From an uncultured Lachnospiraceae bacterium (GTDB lineage Bacteria > Bacillota > Clostridia > Lachnospirales > Lachnospiraceae), in assembly GCA_949471785.1 (NCBI GenBank), contig CASWRE010000014.1, forward strand, positions 1-64,000: DNA of 64,000 bases, written 5' to 3'. Of the stretch, positions 24,309 to 34,006 are shown piece after piece. How positions within the stretch are numbered: the stretch's first letter is position 1; every line of letters begins with the position of its first letter. The notes under the pieces were generated by a model. The model was given only the letters and a program-made list of their open reading frames with translations, was not told where the DNA came from and did no database searches. The position numbers and the translations under genes were made by a program.

Positions 24309-26113
24309 CACGCTCCCTCCTTCCTGTACTGAGATTCATAAATTTCTCTGTATACATGACAGCTTTCCAGAAGCTCTTCATGGGTTCCCAGTCCCACCAT
24401 CTTTCCCTCATCCAGAACCACGATCTGATCCGCATACCGGATGCTGGAAGTTCGTTGAGATACGATGAACACGGTCATGTCGCCGGACATATTGCGGATT
24501 GCTTTCCGCAGGGCCGCGTCAGTAGCATAGTCCAGAGCCGAGGCGCTGTCGTCCAGGATCAGGATATCCGGACGGCGCACCAGGGCCCGGGCAATGGTCA
24601 GTCTCTGCCTCTGCCCGCCAGAAAAATTTCCTCCGCCCTGACCCACCGGTTCGTCCAAGCCCAGGGTCTTGCCTTCCACTACGTTGCGGGCCTGGGCCGT
24701 ATCCAGAGCCGTCCACAGTTCCTCTTCCGTGGCATTTTCATTTCCCCACTGCAGATTTTCCCGTATAGAACCGTGGAATAACACCGCCTTCTGCATAACG
24801 ATGCCGATATGACGGCGCAGTCCTTCCATCCGGTAATCCTTTACATCCCTGCCGCCGATACGCACGGCCCCCGCCGTCGTATCATAAAAACGGGGAATCA
24901 GATGTACGAAGGAAGACTTTCCGGAACCTGTACCGCCGATCACGCCGATGGTCTGGCCCCGTTTCACGCGTAAATTCAGATCTGTGAGAGCCGGTACGGA
25001 AGAACCGGCATACATAAGCCCGGCGTGATCAAAGACGATATAGTCTTCCCGAGAATCCTGCCCTGCAGAAGATGTGTCCCCGCTTCCCGGCCGTTTCTTT
25101 GAGACAGGAACTTTTTCCCTGGCAGTCTGCCGCATCTGTGAAACAAAGGCTTCCTTCCCGTCTTCCTGAGAGGACTGTATTTCCAGCATCTGTCCGATAC
25201 GGTTGCCGCAGGCCACCGCCTTGGTGACAGTGATGATCAAATTGGCCAGCTTCACCAGTTCTACAAGGATCTGGGACATATAGTTGGCCAGAGCCACCAC
25301 CTCGCCCTGGGTGATCACGCCGGTATCTACCTGTACGCCGCCCACATAGATCAACACCACAATAGCCATATTAATGATGACAAAAGTCAACGGATTCATA
25401 AGTCCCGACAACTTTCCCACGAAACGCTGCAGGCCGTTCAGGGCGACATTGCGCCGTTCAAAGTCGTCGATCTCTTCATCCTCCCGATGAAACGCACGGA
25501 TCACCCGTGCGCCGGTCAGATTTTCTCTGGTCTTGCCCAGCACCAGATCCAGGGCATTCTGCACCCGGCGGTACAGCGGTATGCTGATCAACATCACGCC
25601 GAATACCACCACAGACAGAAGAGGGATCGTCACCACAAAGATCATAGCGGCTTTTACGTCGATGGTAAAAGCCATCACCATAGCGCCGAACACGATGAAA
25701 GGCGACCGCATAAAAAGACGCAATACCAGATTGACGCCCGACTGCACCTGATTGACGTCATTCGTCATGCGGGTGATCATGGTCGAAGTCCCTGCCTGAT
25801 CCAGTTCGGTAAAGGACAGACTCTGAATATGGGCGAACAGCTCACGGCGCAGCCTTGTGGAGAATCCCACAGCCGCCCGGGCCGAAAAATACTGGGCTGT
25901 AACCGAACAGGCCAACCCGATGACGCCCAACAGAATCATGACGCAGCACATCCGCAGGATATAGCCCCTATCCCCTCCCGTGATACCGGTATCCACAATG
26001 GCCGCCACCACCAGAGGCACAAAAAGCTCAAAAGTGGCTTCCAACAGTTTGAACAAGGGCGCCAGCACACATTCTTTTTTATAAGATTTCAAATAAACCA
26101 GTATTTTTTTCAT
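24308..26113 (-). CDS. ABC transporter ATP-binding/permease protein (degenerate-site half)
   Basis: A 601-residue ABC exporter half. The transmembrane domain spans about 18-300; the ATPase domain has Walker A GTGSGKSS, signature NFSGGQRQR and Walker B DILILDDSASALD. The residue after the Walker B Asp is Asp rather than Glu, as in the degenerate site of TM287-type subunits, which marks this as the non-catalytic half. An unusual Lys/Gly/Ser-rich stretch lies between the two domains (about 335-360). The start MKKILVYL at 26113 has GGAGGAG. Confidence 0.92.
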   Translation of the reverse strand: MKKILVYLKSYKKECVLAPLFKLLEATFELFVPLVVAAIVDTGITGGDRGYILRMCCVMILLGVIGLACSVTAQYFSARAAVGFSTRLRRELFAHIQSLSFTELDQAGTSTMITRMTNDVNQVQSGVNLVLRLFMRSPFIVFGAMVMAFTIDVKAAMIFVVTIPLLSVVVFGVMLISIPLYRRVQNALDLVLGKTRENLTGARVIRAFHREDEEIDDFERRNVALNGLQRFVGKLSGLMNPLTFVIINMAIVVLIYVGGVQVDTGVITQGEVVALANYMSQILVELVKLANLIITVTKAVACGNRIGQMLEIQSSQEDGKEAFVSQMRQTAREKVPVSKKRPGSGDTSSAGQDSREDYIVFDHAGLMYAGSSVPALTDLNLRVKRGQTIGVIGGTGSGKSSFVHLIPRFYDTTAGAVRIGGRDVKDYRMEGLRRHIGIVMQKAVLFHGSIRENLQWGNENATEEELWTALDTAQARNVVEGKTLGLDEPVGQGGGNFSGGQRQRLTIARALVRRPDILILDDSASALDYATDAALRKAIRNMSGDMTVFIVSQRTSSIRYADQIVVLDEGKMVGLGTHEELLESCHVYREIYESQYRKEGA

Positions 26114-26169
26114 AATCTCCTCCATGAAGGAACAGTTATTTTCATTTATTATTCCTGATTTTATAAAAT

Positions 26170-26203
26170 TAAAGCCGGGATTTCATTTCTAATCCCGGCT
26201 TTT
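26170..26203. terminator. bidirectional terminator upstream of the ABC operon
   Basis: A 12-bp perfect stem (AAAGCCGGGATT and its complement) around an 8-base loop with A/T-rich flanks. It ends the Hpt transcript. Confidence 0.75.
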
Positions 26204-26260
26204 ATCACAACCAATATAGATTACAACTGCTGCCTGACCAATATTCCGGCTATGAAAATC

Positions 26261-26620
26261 CTACGCTTCTTCCGCCTGCAATGCCTGGATCGCGGAAACC
26301 GTCAGCTCATAATCCTCCCGCACCTGGGGCAGCAAAGCATCCACCGCTTCCATATTTTCCGCACGCAACGCCTCCGTAATTTCATGACTGGACTTAAACA
26401 GCCTGTCAAAACTCAGATTCTGACTGACGCCTTTCAGCGTATGGGCGGCCCGGAAAGCCTCCTCCGTATTTCCGGACTCAATCGAAGTGCAGAGCGTCTC
26501 AAAACTCTTATCACCCGGGAAACGAAACACAAACTTCTTGATCCGTTCCTCCTTACGAAAACGTCCGAACACGCTCTCATAATCGCCTCCAATACGCTCA
26601 TAGCATTCCTGTACGGTCAT
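26261..26620 (-). CDS. Hpt (histidine phosphotransfer) domain protein
   Basis: A 119-residue single-domain Hpt protein. The phosphoacceptor is H60 in AAHTLKGVSQNL, the classical Hpt motif, flanked by helices of a four-helix bundle. It would relay phosphate between a hybrid sensor kinase and a response regulator. No kinase or regulator gene is in the window, so its partners are elsewhere. AAAGGAG precedes the start; its own promoter gives a leader of about 115 bases, long for such a small gene. Confidence 0.9.
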   Translation of the reverse strand: MTVQECYERIGGDYESVFGRFRKEERIKKFVFRFPGDKSFETLCTSIESGNTEEAFRAAHTLKGVSQNLSFDRLFKSSHEITEALRAENMEAVDALLPQVREDYELTVSAIQALQAEEA

Positions 26621-26743
26621 ATGATAAATCTCCTTTCTAAAACGTCCGTTTCATTATTGCATTCCCGGCAGCCTGTACCGGCTATGTATTCGCAACACAT
26701 TGTTCCGCCGGAAGCCATTTACATATACTCTTTATCTCAGGAC

Positions 26744-26772
26744 ATTATATCGTATCTTTTTCTACAATACAA
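26744..26772 (-). promoter_or_regulatory. sigma-A-type promoter for the Hpt gene
   Basis: TTGTAT, a 17-base spacer and TATAAT on the minus strand. The leader to 26620 is about 115 bases and contains small stems, such as TTCCGGCGGAA. Confidence 0.7.
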
Positions 26773-26802
26773 GTTCTTATTCCCGCTCCCGGATCAATTC
26801 GG

Positions 26803-27774
26803 TTACTGGTCACTCCGTGATCCGCAACGCGCAGTTGGGATAGGAAAATTCGCTTCGCAAAACACAAACTGCCGCCCCTCCTCTTCATCGGCCAGAATCT
26901 GTCTTTTCAACTCTTCCACAGAAGCAAACTTCTTCTCTTTACGCTGAAATTTCAGAAGCTCCACCCGCGCGTTTTTTCCGTATAAATTCAGATTGCAGGA
27001 AAAGAGATGGGTCTCTATCCCCACAAATTCCCCGTTCACGGTAGGTTTGGTTCCAATATTGGTAATTCCGCCGAAATCCCTGTCCCCGATCATACTTCTT
27101 GTAATATACACGCCAAAAGGCGGTAGGAGTTTGCGCTCATCGGCCCGCAGGTTGGTGGTAGGAATGCCCAGTTTCCTTCCCAACTGCCGCCCATGAATGA
27201 TCTCGCCAGAAAAAAAGTAGGAGAATCCCAGCATCTGCCCTGCCTCTTCCATTTGCCCCCGCAGTACGGCCTCCCGAATCCTGGTACTGCTGATTTCCTC
27301 GCCCCGGTATGTTTCTTTATCCAGTACTTCCACAGAAAACCCGTATTTTATACCCATCTGTTTCAAAAGCCCGGGAGTTCCTTTTCTTTCATATCCGAAA
27401 CGAAAATCCGCCCCCACCACCAGCATGGCGGCATGAAGCTTTTCTACCAGTACGGTCCTGACAAACTCCTCCGCTTCCATTCGCATCAGGCTTTTCTCAA
27501 AGGGGCATTCAATCAGCCAGTCCAGCCGCGACTGATTCAGGATATCTCTCCGCTCCTCATTCGTCAGAAGCATACCGGCCCCGCCGTTTTTCAGGATTAT
27601 GGCAGGAGAAACATCAAACGTAAATACGACCGACAGTAACCCCCGGGCCTGACTGATCTCTAATACTCGATGCAAAAGCTTTTGATGTCCTCTGTGCATC
27701 CCGTCAAATTTCCCCAATGTCACCACGCTCGGTCGATCAAGGGCAAATTCTGTTGTTCCGGTACTGTACTGCAT
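26803..27774 (-). CDS. ribF: bifunctional riboflavin kinase/FAD synthetase
   Basis: A 323-residue RibF that phosphorylates riboflavin to FMN and adenylates FMN to FAD. The N-terminal FAD-synthetase domain (about 10-170) has GKFDGMHRGHQ and the later ISSTRIREAVLRG motif. The C-terminal kinase domain (about 185-310) carries GRQLGRKLGIPTTNL, the GVY strand and the NIGTKPTV loop. The start MQYSTG was chosen by length. It is the last gene of the nusA-infB operon, behind an internal terminator-like hairpin. Confidence 0.95.
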   Translation of the reverse strand: MQYSTGTTEFALDRPSVVTLGKFDGMHRGHQKLLHRVLEISQARGLLSVVFTFDVSPAIILKNGGAGMLLTNEERRDILNQSRLDWLIECPFEKSLMRMEAEEFVRTVLVEKLHAAMLVVGADFRFGYERKGTPGLLKQMGIKYGFSVEVLDKETYRGEEISSTRIREAVLRGQMEEAGQMLGFSYFFSGEIIHGRQLGRKLGIPTTNLRADERKLLPPFGVYITRSMIGDRDFGGITNIGTKPTVNGEFVGIETHLFSCNLNLYGKNARVELLKFQRKEKKFASVEELKRQILADEEEGRQFVFCEANFPIPTARCGSRSDQ

Positions 27775-27855
27775 ACACCGTTTCCTCTCTTCTCTGTCTG
27801 CCCGCAAGCCGGTCCCGCTGCCGACCCTTTTCTGTACCATATTCGCCGACACAAC

Positions 27856-27877
27856 AAAAGCGGCCTATGCCGCTTTT
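27856..27877. terminator. hairpin between truB and ribF
   Basis: A perfect 9-bp stem (AAAAGCGGC and complement) around a 4-base loop, ending in four T residues on either strand. It could reduce ribF transcription relative to the rest of the operon. Confidence 0.6.
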
Positions 27878-27924
27878 ACTGTCCGCCTGTTGTACCATAT
27901 TTCTTAAGACTGACAGTACATGTT

Positions 27925-28818
27925 CTAATAAAACATTTTTTTTAAATAAAAATGTCCATCGCGGTAATAGTAGATTCCCACAAAGCGTCCCTCACTGTCA
28001 TAAACACGGACTTCCTGCAGATACCTCCAGTCGCGGCGACTCCGCTTTTCCATATAGGATACGTGAAACACATTGCCGTTGTGGGCCAGTTTATCCCCCT
28101 CCGGCCGCAGAACCACCTCGGCCAGGTCGCCAAACAGCCGGTCCAGGCTGACCAGCCCCTCCGGCACGCCGTTCTCCTCCACGGAAGCGGCAATCTGCTC
28201 CAGCGTCCGGCTGTCCTTCAGATCAAAAATTCCCACTCTGGTGCGAATCAGACTCTCCATGCAGCCGCCGCAGCCCAGCTTCGCGCCGACATCGTAGCAA
28301 AGTGTCCGTATGTATGTTCCCCTGGAACAAGCCACCGAAAACCGTACTCTGGGAAGCTCCATGTCCAGTACCGTAATGTCATAAAAATGCACAGGACGGG
28401 CTTTTCGCTCCACCTCAACACCCTGACGGGCCAGCTCGTACAATCTGCGGCCGTTGATTTTAATTGCGGAGTACATCGGAGGCACCTGCATGCCCTCTCC
28501 GACAAAAGCGGCCAGACATTCCCGCACCTCATCCTCGCTGACCGCCACCGGCGACTCCTTAAGAATCCGCCCGCTCATATCCTGGGTATCGGTCTCACAC
28601 CCCAAAAGCAGCACGGCTTCGTAGCTCTTATGCTCCTCTGTCAGCATATCACAGACTTTGGTGGCCTTGCCCAGACAGACCGGGAGCACGCCTGTGGCGT
28701 CCGGGTCGAGGGTTCCTGTGTGGCCGATCTTTTTCTGATGCAGAATCCCGCGCAGCCTGGCTACCACATCATGTGATGTATAACCCTTTTCCTTAAATAC
28801 GTTGAGAATCCCGTTCAT
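27925..28818 (-). CDS. truB: tRNA pseudouridine(55) synthase TruB
   Basis: A 297-residue TruB that isomerises U55 in the T-loop of tRNAs. The catalytic Asp is D38 in IGHTGTLDPDATGVL; the following GKATKV and the C-terminal RTRVGIFDL region fit the family. It follows the nrnA gene by 13 bases within the nusA-infB operon. Confidence 0.96.
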   Translation of the reverse strand: MNGILNVFKEKGYTSHDVVARLRGILHQKKIGHTGTLDPDATGVLPVCLGKATKVCDMLTEEHKSYEAVLLLGCETDTQDMSGRILKESPVAVSEDEVRECLAAFVGEGMQVPPMYSAIKINGRRLYELARQGVEVERKARPVHFYDITVLDMELPRVRFSVACSRGTYIRTLCYDVGAKLGCGGCMESLIRTRVGIFDLKDSRTLEQIAASVEENGVPEGLVSLDRLFGDLAEVVLRPEGDKLAHNGNVFHVSYMEKRSRRDWRYLQEVRVYDSEGRFVGIYYYRDGHFYLKKMFY

Positions 28819-28831
28819 CGTCTATCCCCGC

Positions 28832-29776
28832 TCACAATTTCTTCTTCAGCTCGTCAAGCAGCAATTCCGTCGCCTCCTGGGCCGTGCCGTTTATGCTGCA
28901 TCCCGCCGCCTGGACATGGCCGCCACCGCCAAAGACACCGGCCACTTCGCTGACGTCCACCTCGCCTTTTGCGCGGAGGCTCACTTTATAACCGCTTTCC
29001 GACACCGGATAGAGCAGTACGGCTACCCGGATACCTTTTGTCAGCCTGAGCTGACTGACAACGCCGTCCATCTCCTTCGCCGCTATGCCGAATTCTTCCA
29101 TATCTTCTTTATGGGCCACCCCCACAATCACCGCGCCGTCAAGATACAGGCGGCTTCTCTCCAGTACCCGGCCCAGAATACGCTCCTGGCTGTGGCTTTT
29201 CTCATAAAAAGAATGCTCTATGATCCAGGAAAAATTGATCCCTTTTTCGATCAGTTCCGCTGCGATTTTCATCGTCTGCGGACGTGTATTGACATATTGA
29301 AACACACCTGTATCGTGTATGATTCCCGTATACAGGGCTTCCGCTATCGCCTTATCTATTTTTTTATGGTCCAGCAGATCATACAGAACCTCACAGGAAG
29401 AACTGGCTTCGGCGTCAATCACATTGATCATCCCGATTCCCGGATTTGTGATATGATGGTCGATACATATAGTTTTTACGGCTTTCTCCCGATACCCGCC
29501 TGCCACGCCGACCCGTTCCAGACTGCTGACGTCCAGCGTCAGAAAAATATCATAAGATTTTTCCGGATCGTATACGGTCTGTACTTTGTCCAGATCCTGA
29601 ATATAAGAGAAAACCTCCTGGGGCTCTTCCAAAAAAACGTCCACCGCCAGTTCCGGCATGTTTCTTTTCAGGTACAAATATAATCCCATACAGGAACCGA
29701 TACAGTCTCCGTCCGGACGCTCATGTCCGGCAATAGCCAGCGTGGCTGCGCCCTCCAGCATTTTTTCAATCGTCAT
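28832..29776 (-). CDS. nrnA: DHH family phosphoesterase NrnA (nanoRNase/pAp phosphatase)
   Basis: A 314-residue DHH/DHHA1 protein that degrades very short RNAs and dephosphorylates pAp in Firmicutes. Motifs: HERPDGDCIGS (about 20-30), the DHH motif in CIDHHIT, and the DHHA1 signature FGGGGHVQAAG near the C-terminus. The ATG at 29776 was chosen because AAGG lies nine bases upstream; it overlaps the end of rbfA by 11 bases. It belongs to the nusA-infB operon. Confidence 0.93.
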   Translation of the reverse strand: MTIEKMLEGAATLAIAGHERPDGDCIGSCMGLYLYLKRNMPELAVDVFLEEPQEVFSYIQDLDKVQTVYDPEKSYDIFLTLDVSSLERVGVAGGYREKAVKTICIDHHITNPGIGMINVIDAEASSSCEVLYDLLDHKKIDKAIAEALYTGIIHDTGVFQYVNTRPQTMKIAAELIEKGINFSWIIEHSFYEKSHSQERILGRVLERSRLYLDGAVIVGVAHKEDMEEFGIAAKEMDGVVSQLRLTKGIRVAVLLYPVSESGYKVSLRAKGEVDVSEVAGVFGGGGHVQAAGCSINGTAQEATELLLDELKKKL

Positions 29777-30143
29777 CGTCTTCATCCTTCCCGACGCCCT
29801 GTACCTGGTCAATCAATTTGGACATACTTACGCCGTACTCAATAGACTGATCCAGAATAAAACGGATTTCCGGCGTATTCCGCAGATTCAGACGTTTAGC
29901 CAGCATACGGCGCGCGTAACCCTCTGCATTTTTAAGCCCCTCCAGGGTATCCCTTTTCTCCTGCTCATTGCCCAGCACACTGATAAATGCCTTACAGGTC
30001 TTTAAATCGGGAGCCACCTCCACACCGGTCACGGAGGTCATCATGTGAATACGGGGATCTTTAATCTCCTGTCTGATAATCATACTGAGCTCACGGAGCA
30101 CCTCCCCGTTAATTCTCGTATTCTTTATACTGTTTTTTCTCAT
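29766..30143 (-). CDS. rbfA: ribosome-binding factor A
   Basis: A 125-residue RbfA that binds 30S precursors and helps mature 16S rRNA. The KH-like fold shows in LSMIIRQEIKDPRIHMMTSVTG (first 22 of the core), the EKRDTLEGLKNAEGYARRMLA helix and the PEIRFILDQSIEYG strand. It ends in an acidic tail that overlaps the nrnA start. It lies 36 bases after infB. Confidence 0.95.
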   Translation of the reverse strand: MRKNSIKNTRINGEVLRELSMIIRQEIKDPRIHMMTSVTGVEVAPDLKTCKAFISVLGNEQEKRDTLEGLKNAEGYARRMLAKRLNLRNTPEIRFILDQSIEYGVSMSKLIDQVQGVGKDEDDDD

Positions 30144-30179
30144 ATATATCCTCTCATTGAGAGGTTCCCGGGCCGCGGC

Positions 30180-33100
30180 CTATCGGGGAACCTCCACCAT
30201 GATATATGCCTCTACCATATCAAGCTCCTGAATCTCATTGAAGCCCTCAAAAAGCAGACCGCATTCAAATCCTGTCTTGACCTCCTTGACGTCATCCTTG
30301 AAACGACGCAGGGACGCCAGATTGCCCTCGAAGATCTGCTTGCCCTCGCGGGTAATGCGCACTTTACAGCTTCGCTGGAACACACCATCCATCACATAAC
30401 TTCCGGCGATATTGCCCACACCGGACGCCTTGAAGATCTGACGGATCTCCGCGTGGCCGATCACCTTCTCCTCATAAATCGGGTCCAGCATACCCTTCAT
30501 GGCGGCTTCCACGTCCTCTATGGCCTGATAAATGATGCTGTACAGTCGTACATCCACGCCCTCGTGATCCGCCGTAGCCTTGGCGGTGGCGTCTATTTTC
30601 ACATTGAAACCAATGATAATGGCGTTGGAGGCGGCAGCCAGGGAAACGTCGGACTCGTTGACGATTCCTGCGCCGCTGTGGATTACCTTGACCAGGATCT
30701 CCTCGTTGGACAGCTTGGTCAGGCTCTGCTTTACGGCCTCTACCGATCCCTGCACATCTGCTTTGACGATCAGGTTCAGCTCTTTCAGATTACCTTCCTT
30801 GATCTGGCTGAACAGATCATCCAGAGACATTCTGGATTTAGTTTCCTCCAGAAGTTTATTTTTATTCTCGGAAATAAACGTAGCGGCAAAATTCTTTGCT
30901 TCTTTATCGTTTTCCGTAGCTACCAGCACTTCGCCGGCATTGGGGACGTCATTCAGACCCAGGATTTCCACCGGAACGGAGGGGCCCGCCGATTTCACGC
31001 GGCGTCCCATATCGTCCATCATGGCCCGGACCTTACCGGAGCAGGCTCCTGCCGCAATGAAATCTCCCACATGAAGCGTACCCTTTTGTACCAGAATGCT
31101 GGCCACCGGACCTTTGCCCTTATCCAGCTTGGCCTCGATCACCAGACCTCTGGCTTTACGGTTTGCGTTTGCTTTCAGCTCCATGACATCGGCTGTCAGA
31201 AGGATCATCTCCAGAAGATCCTCGATGCCTTCATGGGTCTTGGCGGATACGGGCACGCAGATGGTACTGCCGCCCCAGTCTTCGGGTACCAGCCCCTGCT
31301 CGGACAGCTCCTGTTTCACCCTGTCTATATTAGCTCCCGGCTTATCGATCTTGTTGACCGCCACAATAAGCTCCACACCGGCGGCTTTCGCGTGGCTGAT
31401 AGCTTCCAATGTCTGGGGCATCACGCCGTCGTCGGCAGCCACCACCAGCACGGCAATATCCGTAGATGTGGCCCCGCGCATACGCATGGCTGTAAACGCC
31501 TCATGACCGGGCGTATCCAGAAAAGTAATCTTCCGATCGTTGATGGACACCACGGAAGCGCCTATGGCCTGCGTAATGCCGCCTGCCTCTTTGTCAGTCA
31601 CCCGGGTATTGCGGATGGCATCCAGCAGGGAGGTCTTACCATGGTCAACATGGCCCATGACGCAGACCACCGGCGGACGGGAAGTCATATCCGCCTCATT
31701 CTCCTCATCTTCTTTGAGCAGCTCGGCGATCACATCCACTTTCTCCTCGGGCTCGGCAATGATATCATACTCCAACGCGATCTCGCTGGCTTTCTCATAA
31801 TCGATCTCCTGGTTTACCGTCACCAGCATCCCCTGCATAAACAGTTTTTTCACGATCTCGGAGGGCTGCTTTTTCATGGCCTCGGCCAGCTCACGGATGG
31901 TCAGCTTCTCAGGAATCTGGATCTCCTTGATGACCTCCTTGGGCTCCTCTTTCCTGGGCTGCGGGCGGGCAGGCTTCTGAAGCGCCTTGGGCAGACGGGA
32001 ATTCTGACGGAATCCCTGGTTGGGACGGTTGCCGCCGGTCCTTCTGTCATTGGTCATCTTATTTTCCCGCTGAGAGACTTTCTCTCTCTCTTTGCTTTTC
32101 TCTTTCTTGCCGTCGCGGGACGGTTTCTTAGCCAGACCCAGATCCTCGGACACCGCCGGCTTACGGCTGTCGCCTCTCTTATTGTCAAATGGTGTCTGCC
32201 TGCGGCCGTCTCCGCCCTGGGCAAAGCCTCTGCCCGCTCCCGGACCTCTGCGGTCGCCGTCTTGCCTTCTCTGACCAAAACCGCCTGTTCTCTGGCCGTC
32301 CTGCCCGGCTCTGGGCGCACGGGCGCCGTCGCCGATGCGGGGACCGCCGAACCCTCTCTGGCCCTGACCGTCACGCCTCTGCCCAAAAGCCGAACCGCTT
32401 CTCTGGCCGCCGACCGTACTTCTGCGGTCGCCGTCCTGGCGTCTCTGGCCCTGCATCTGCCCCGCTCCGCCTGCTCTGCGCTCCTGACCTGTACCGCCGG
32501 TCCTGCGCTGACCGGCGCCGGCGCTCCGACGCTCCTGCCCAGCTCCCGAAACTGTCTGGGCGGCGCTCCTGGAGGTTCGCCTCTGTCTTCCTGCCTCGGA
32601 GTCGCTTCTGCCCATATCCGTCTTTGCCGCTTCTGCCTGAGACGCTGCGGTTTTGGGAGTCTCTGTCTGTCTGGTCTTCTGCGTATCCGACGTTTTCTCT
32701 CTGGTTTCCTGTCTGGATGAACTTTCCGGCGCCTGTGTTCTGCTCTCTTTTTCTGCCTTAGGCGTCGGCTCTGCCTGATGGACCGTCTTCGCAACCGGCT
32801 CTTCTTTGACAACCGAAGTCGCTTTCGACGCGGTTTCCTCTTTTTCCGGCCTGGCTATGGCTTTAGCCGCCGAAGCCATCCGGGAAGCCACCTTGGCTGC
32901 CGTCTCTTCCCGGGATATCGGTTCGGCCTTGGGCGTCGGCTCTGCCTTCGGAGCCACCTCTGTCTTCGGAGCCGCTTTTTTTCTGGCCGTCTCCGGTTTC
33001 GGAGCCGCTTTCGCAGACTTTGTTCCCTGCTTGGCTCCCGGCTTTACCGCATTTTTATGAAAATTCTTCCCCTCCGGGGTTTTCGCATTCTGAGGACGAA

Positions 33101-33410
33101 ATACCTGGATCAGATTTTTCTTTTTAGGACGAACCGTAGCCCTCTCCTGGCCCTTTACCTCTTTGTTTTCCCTGCTCTCTGTTTTTTCCTTATGATTTGT
33201 CTCTCTTTGCAACTGTGATTTTGCCTCCGTATTTTCTATCTGTTTGCCTGATCTGCGAGAAAATTCCTCTTGTATCAGCCTCTCTTGTGGTGTATCAACC
33301 GTACTCATGTGGCTTTTCACATCCACATTCCGGGATTTCAGAAATTCAAGAATCTCCCGGTTGGTCACATGATATTCTTTTGCAATCTCATGAACCTTGC
33401 GTTTCTGCAA
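30180..33410 (-). CDS. infB: translation initiation factor IF-2
   Basis: A 1076-residue IF-2, the GTPase that places initiator tRNA on the 30S subunit. The last 500 or so residues hold the G domain ([21 protein letters not shown]) and the C1/C2 domains. The first 50 residues are the IF2_N helix-turn; between them lie roughly 450 residues of low complexity rich in Arg, Gly, Gln, Lys and Ala, with repeats such as [10 protein letters not shown]. The likely start is a TTG at 33410 with AGGAAAGG upstream. It is long even for Lachnospiraceae. Confidence 0.95.
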   Translation of the reverse strand: MQKRKVHEIAKEYHVTNREILEFLKSRNVDVKSHMSTVDTPQERLIQEEFSRRSGKQIENTEAKSQLQRETNHKEKTESRENKEVKGQERATVRPKKKNLIQVFRPQNAKTPEGKNFHKNAVKPGAKQGTKSAKAAPKPETARKKAAPKTEVAPKAEPTPKAEPISREETAAKVASRMASAAKAIARPEKEETASKATSVVKEEPVAKTVHQAEPTPKAEKESRTQAPESSSRQETREKTSDTQKTRQTETPKTAASQAEAAKTDMGRSDSEAGRQRRTSRSAAQTVSGAGQERRSAGAGQRRTGGTGQERRAGGAGQMQGQRRQDGDRRSTVGGQRSGSAFGQRRDGQGQRGFGGPRIGDGARAPRAGQDGQRTGGFGQRRQDGDRRGPGAGRGFAQGGDGRRQTPFDNKRGDSRKPAVSEDLGLAKKPSRDGKKEKSKEREKVSQRENKMTNDRRTGGNRPNQGFRQNSRLPKALQKPARPQPRKEEPKEVIKEIQIPEKLTIRELAEAMKKQPSEIVKKLFMQGMLVTVNQEIDYEKASEIALEYDIIAEPEEKVDVIAELLKEDEENEADMTSRPPVVCVMGHVDHGKTSLLDAIRNTRVTDKEAGGITQAIGASVVSINDRKITFLDTPGHEAFTAMRMRGATSTDIAVLVVAADDGVMPQTLEAISHAKAAGVELIVAVNKIDKPGANIDRVKQELSEQGLVPEDWGGSTICVPVSAKTHEGIEDLLEMILLTADVMELKANANRKARGLVIEAKLDKGKGPVASILVQKGTLHVGDFIAAGACSGKVRAMMDDMGRRVKSAGPSVPVEILGLNDVPNAGEVLVATENDKEAKNFAATFISENKNKLLEETKSRMSLDDLFSQIKEGNLKELNLIVKADVQGSVEAVKQSLTKLSNEEILVKVIHSGAGIVNESDVSLAAASNAIIIGFNVKIDATAKATADHEGVDVRLYSIIYQAIEDVEAAMKGMLDPIYEEKVIGHAEIRQIFKASGVGNIAGSYVMDGVFQRSCKVRITREGKQIFEGNLASLRRFKDDVKEVKTGFECGLLFEGFNEIQELDMVEAYIMVEVPR

Positions 33411-33432
33411 ATCTACACCAGCCTTTCCTATA

Positions 33433-33741
33433 TTATAATTCTTCCATCTTTTTCTGCAATGCCAAGGCCATATTCTCATCCAGAACGGCCAGGGAAGCCC
33501 GGTATTCCTTGCCCAGCGTCCTTCCCAGTTCCTCCTTGGAACTGTAAAAGCGAAGAGGTACGTCATAATACCTGCACATATCCGTAAAATGCTTCCTGCT
33601 GCCGTCAGACATATCGCCGGCCGCAATGACCAGATAGGCCTGCCCGCCTTTAACCGCCTTATCCACAGAAAATTCGCCGCTGACCAGCTTTCCGGCTTTC
33701 ATGCATATTCCGATAAAAGACAGAACTTTATGATTGTTCAA
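33433..33741 (-). CDS. L7Ae/L30e-type ribosomal protein YlxQ
   Basis: A 102-residue protein of the L7Ae/L30e/Gadd45 fold, predicted to bind kink-turn RNA. It has the [20 protein letters not shown] start and a [14 protein letters not shown] strand-loop typical of YlxQ. In the nusA-infB operon, YlxQ homologs probably join ribosome or RNase P-like RNPs; the exact role is not set. It overlaps ylxR by 14 bases. Confidence 0.88.
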   Translation of the reverse strand: MNNHKVLSFIGICMKAGKLVSGEFSVDKAVKGGQAYLVIAAGDMSDGSRKHFTDMCRYYDVPLRFYSSKEELGRTLGKEYRASLAVLDENMALALQKKMEEL

Positions 33742-34006
33742 TGGCTGCCATCTCCTTTTTCAGTTCTTCATAAACCGTTTCCGGGATAGTAACCTTAAGG
33801 GAGCGTTCCAGTCCCCTGCTTTTTATGGCCAGCCTCAGGCAGGCGGATGACGGACACAGATAAGCGCCTCTGCCGTTTTTTCTGCCTGTGGCGTCCAACA
33901 TAATCTTATCTTCCGGGGTTTTTAGTACGCGGAACAATTCTTTTTTGTTTTTCATCTCGCCGCATCCGGTACATTTACGCATCGGTGTTTTCGTTTTCTT
34001 CATCAT
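33728..34006 (-). CDS. YlxR family RNA-binding protein (DUF448)
   Basis: A 92-residue YlxR (RnpM-like) protein. Family members bind RNA; the B. subtilis homolog was reported to modulate RNase P. It has the signature [20 protein letters not shown] at about 8-27 and the GRGAYLC loop. The start at 34006 was preferred because GGTGAT sits seven bases upstream; the start lies inside the acidic end of nusA, so the two overlap by 32 bases. Met residues at 34003 and 33982 are alternatives. Confidence 0.85.
   Translation of the reverse strand: MMKKTKTPMRKCTGCGEMKNKKELFRVLKTPEDKIMLDATGRKNGRGAYLCPSSACLRLAIKSRGLERSLKVTIPETVYEELKKEMAAIEQS

Noticed and set aside
30045..32720. 891-codon plus-strand ORF opposite infB
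   Set aside because: It is the antisense shadow of the Arg/Gly-rich infB gene, has low-complexity composition and no ribosome-binding site.
33411..33626. N-terminal extension of IF-2
   Set aside because: It overlaps ylxQ in another frame and lacks IF-2 features; the IF2_N motif starts at the TTG at 33410.
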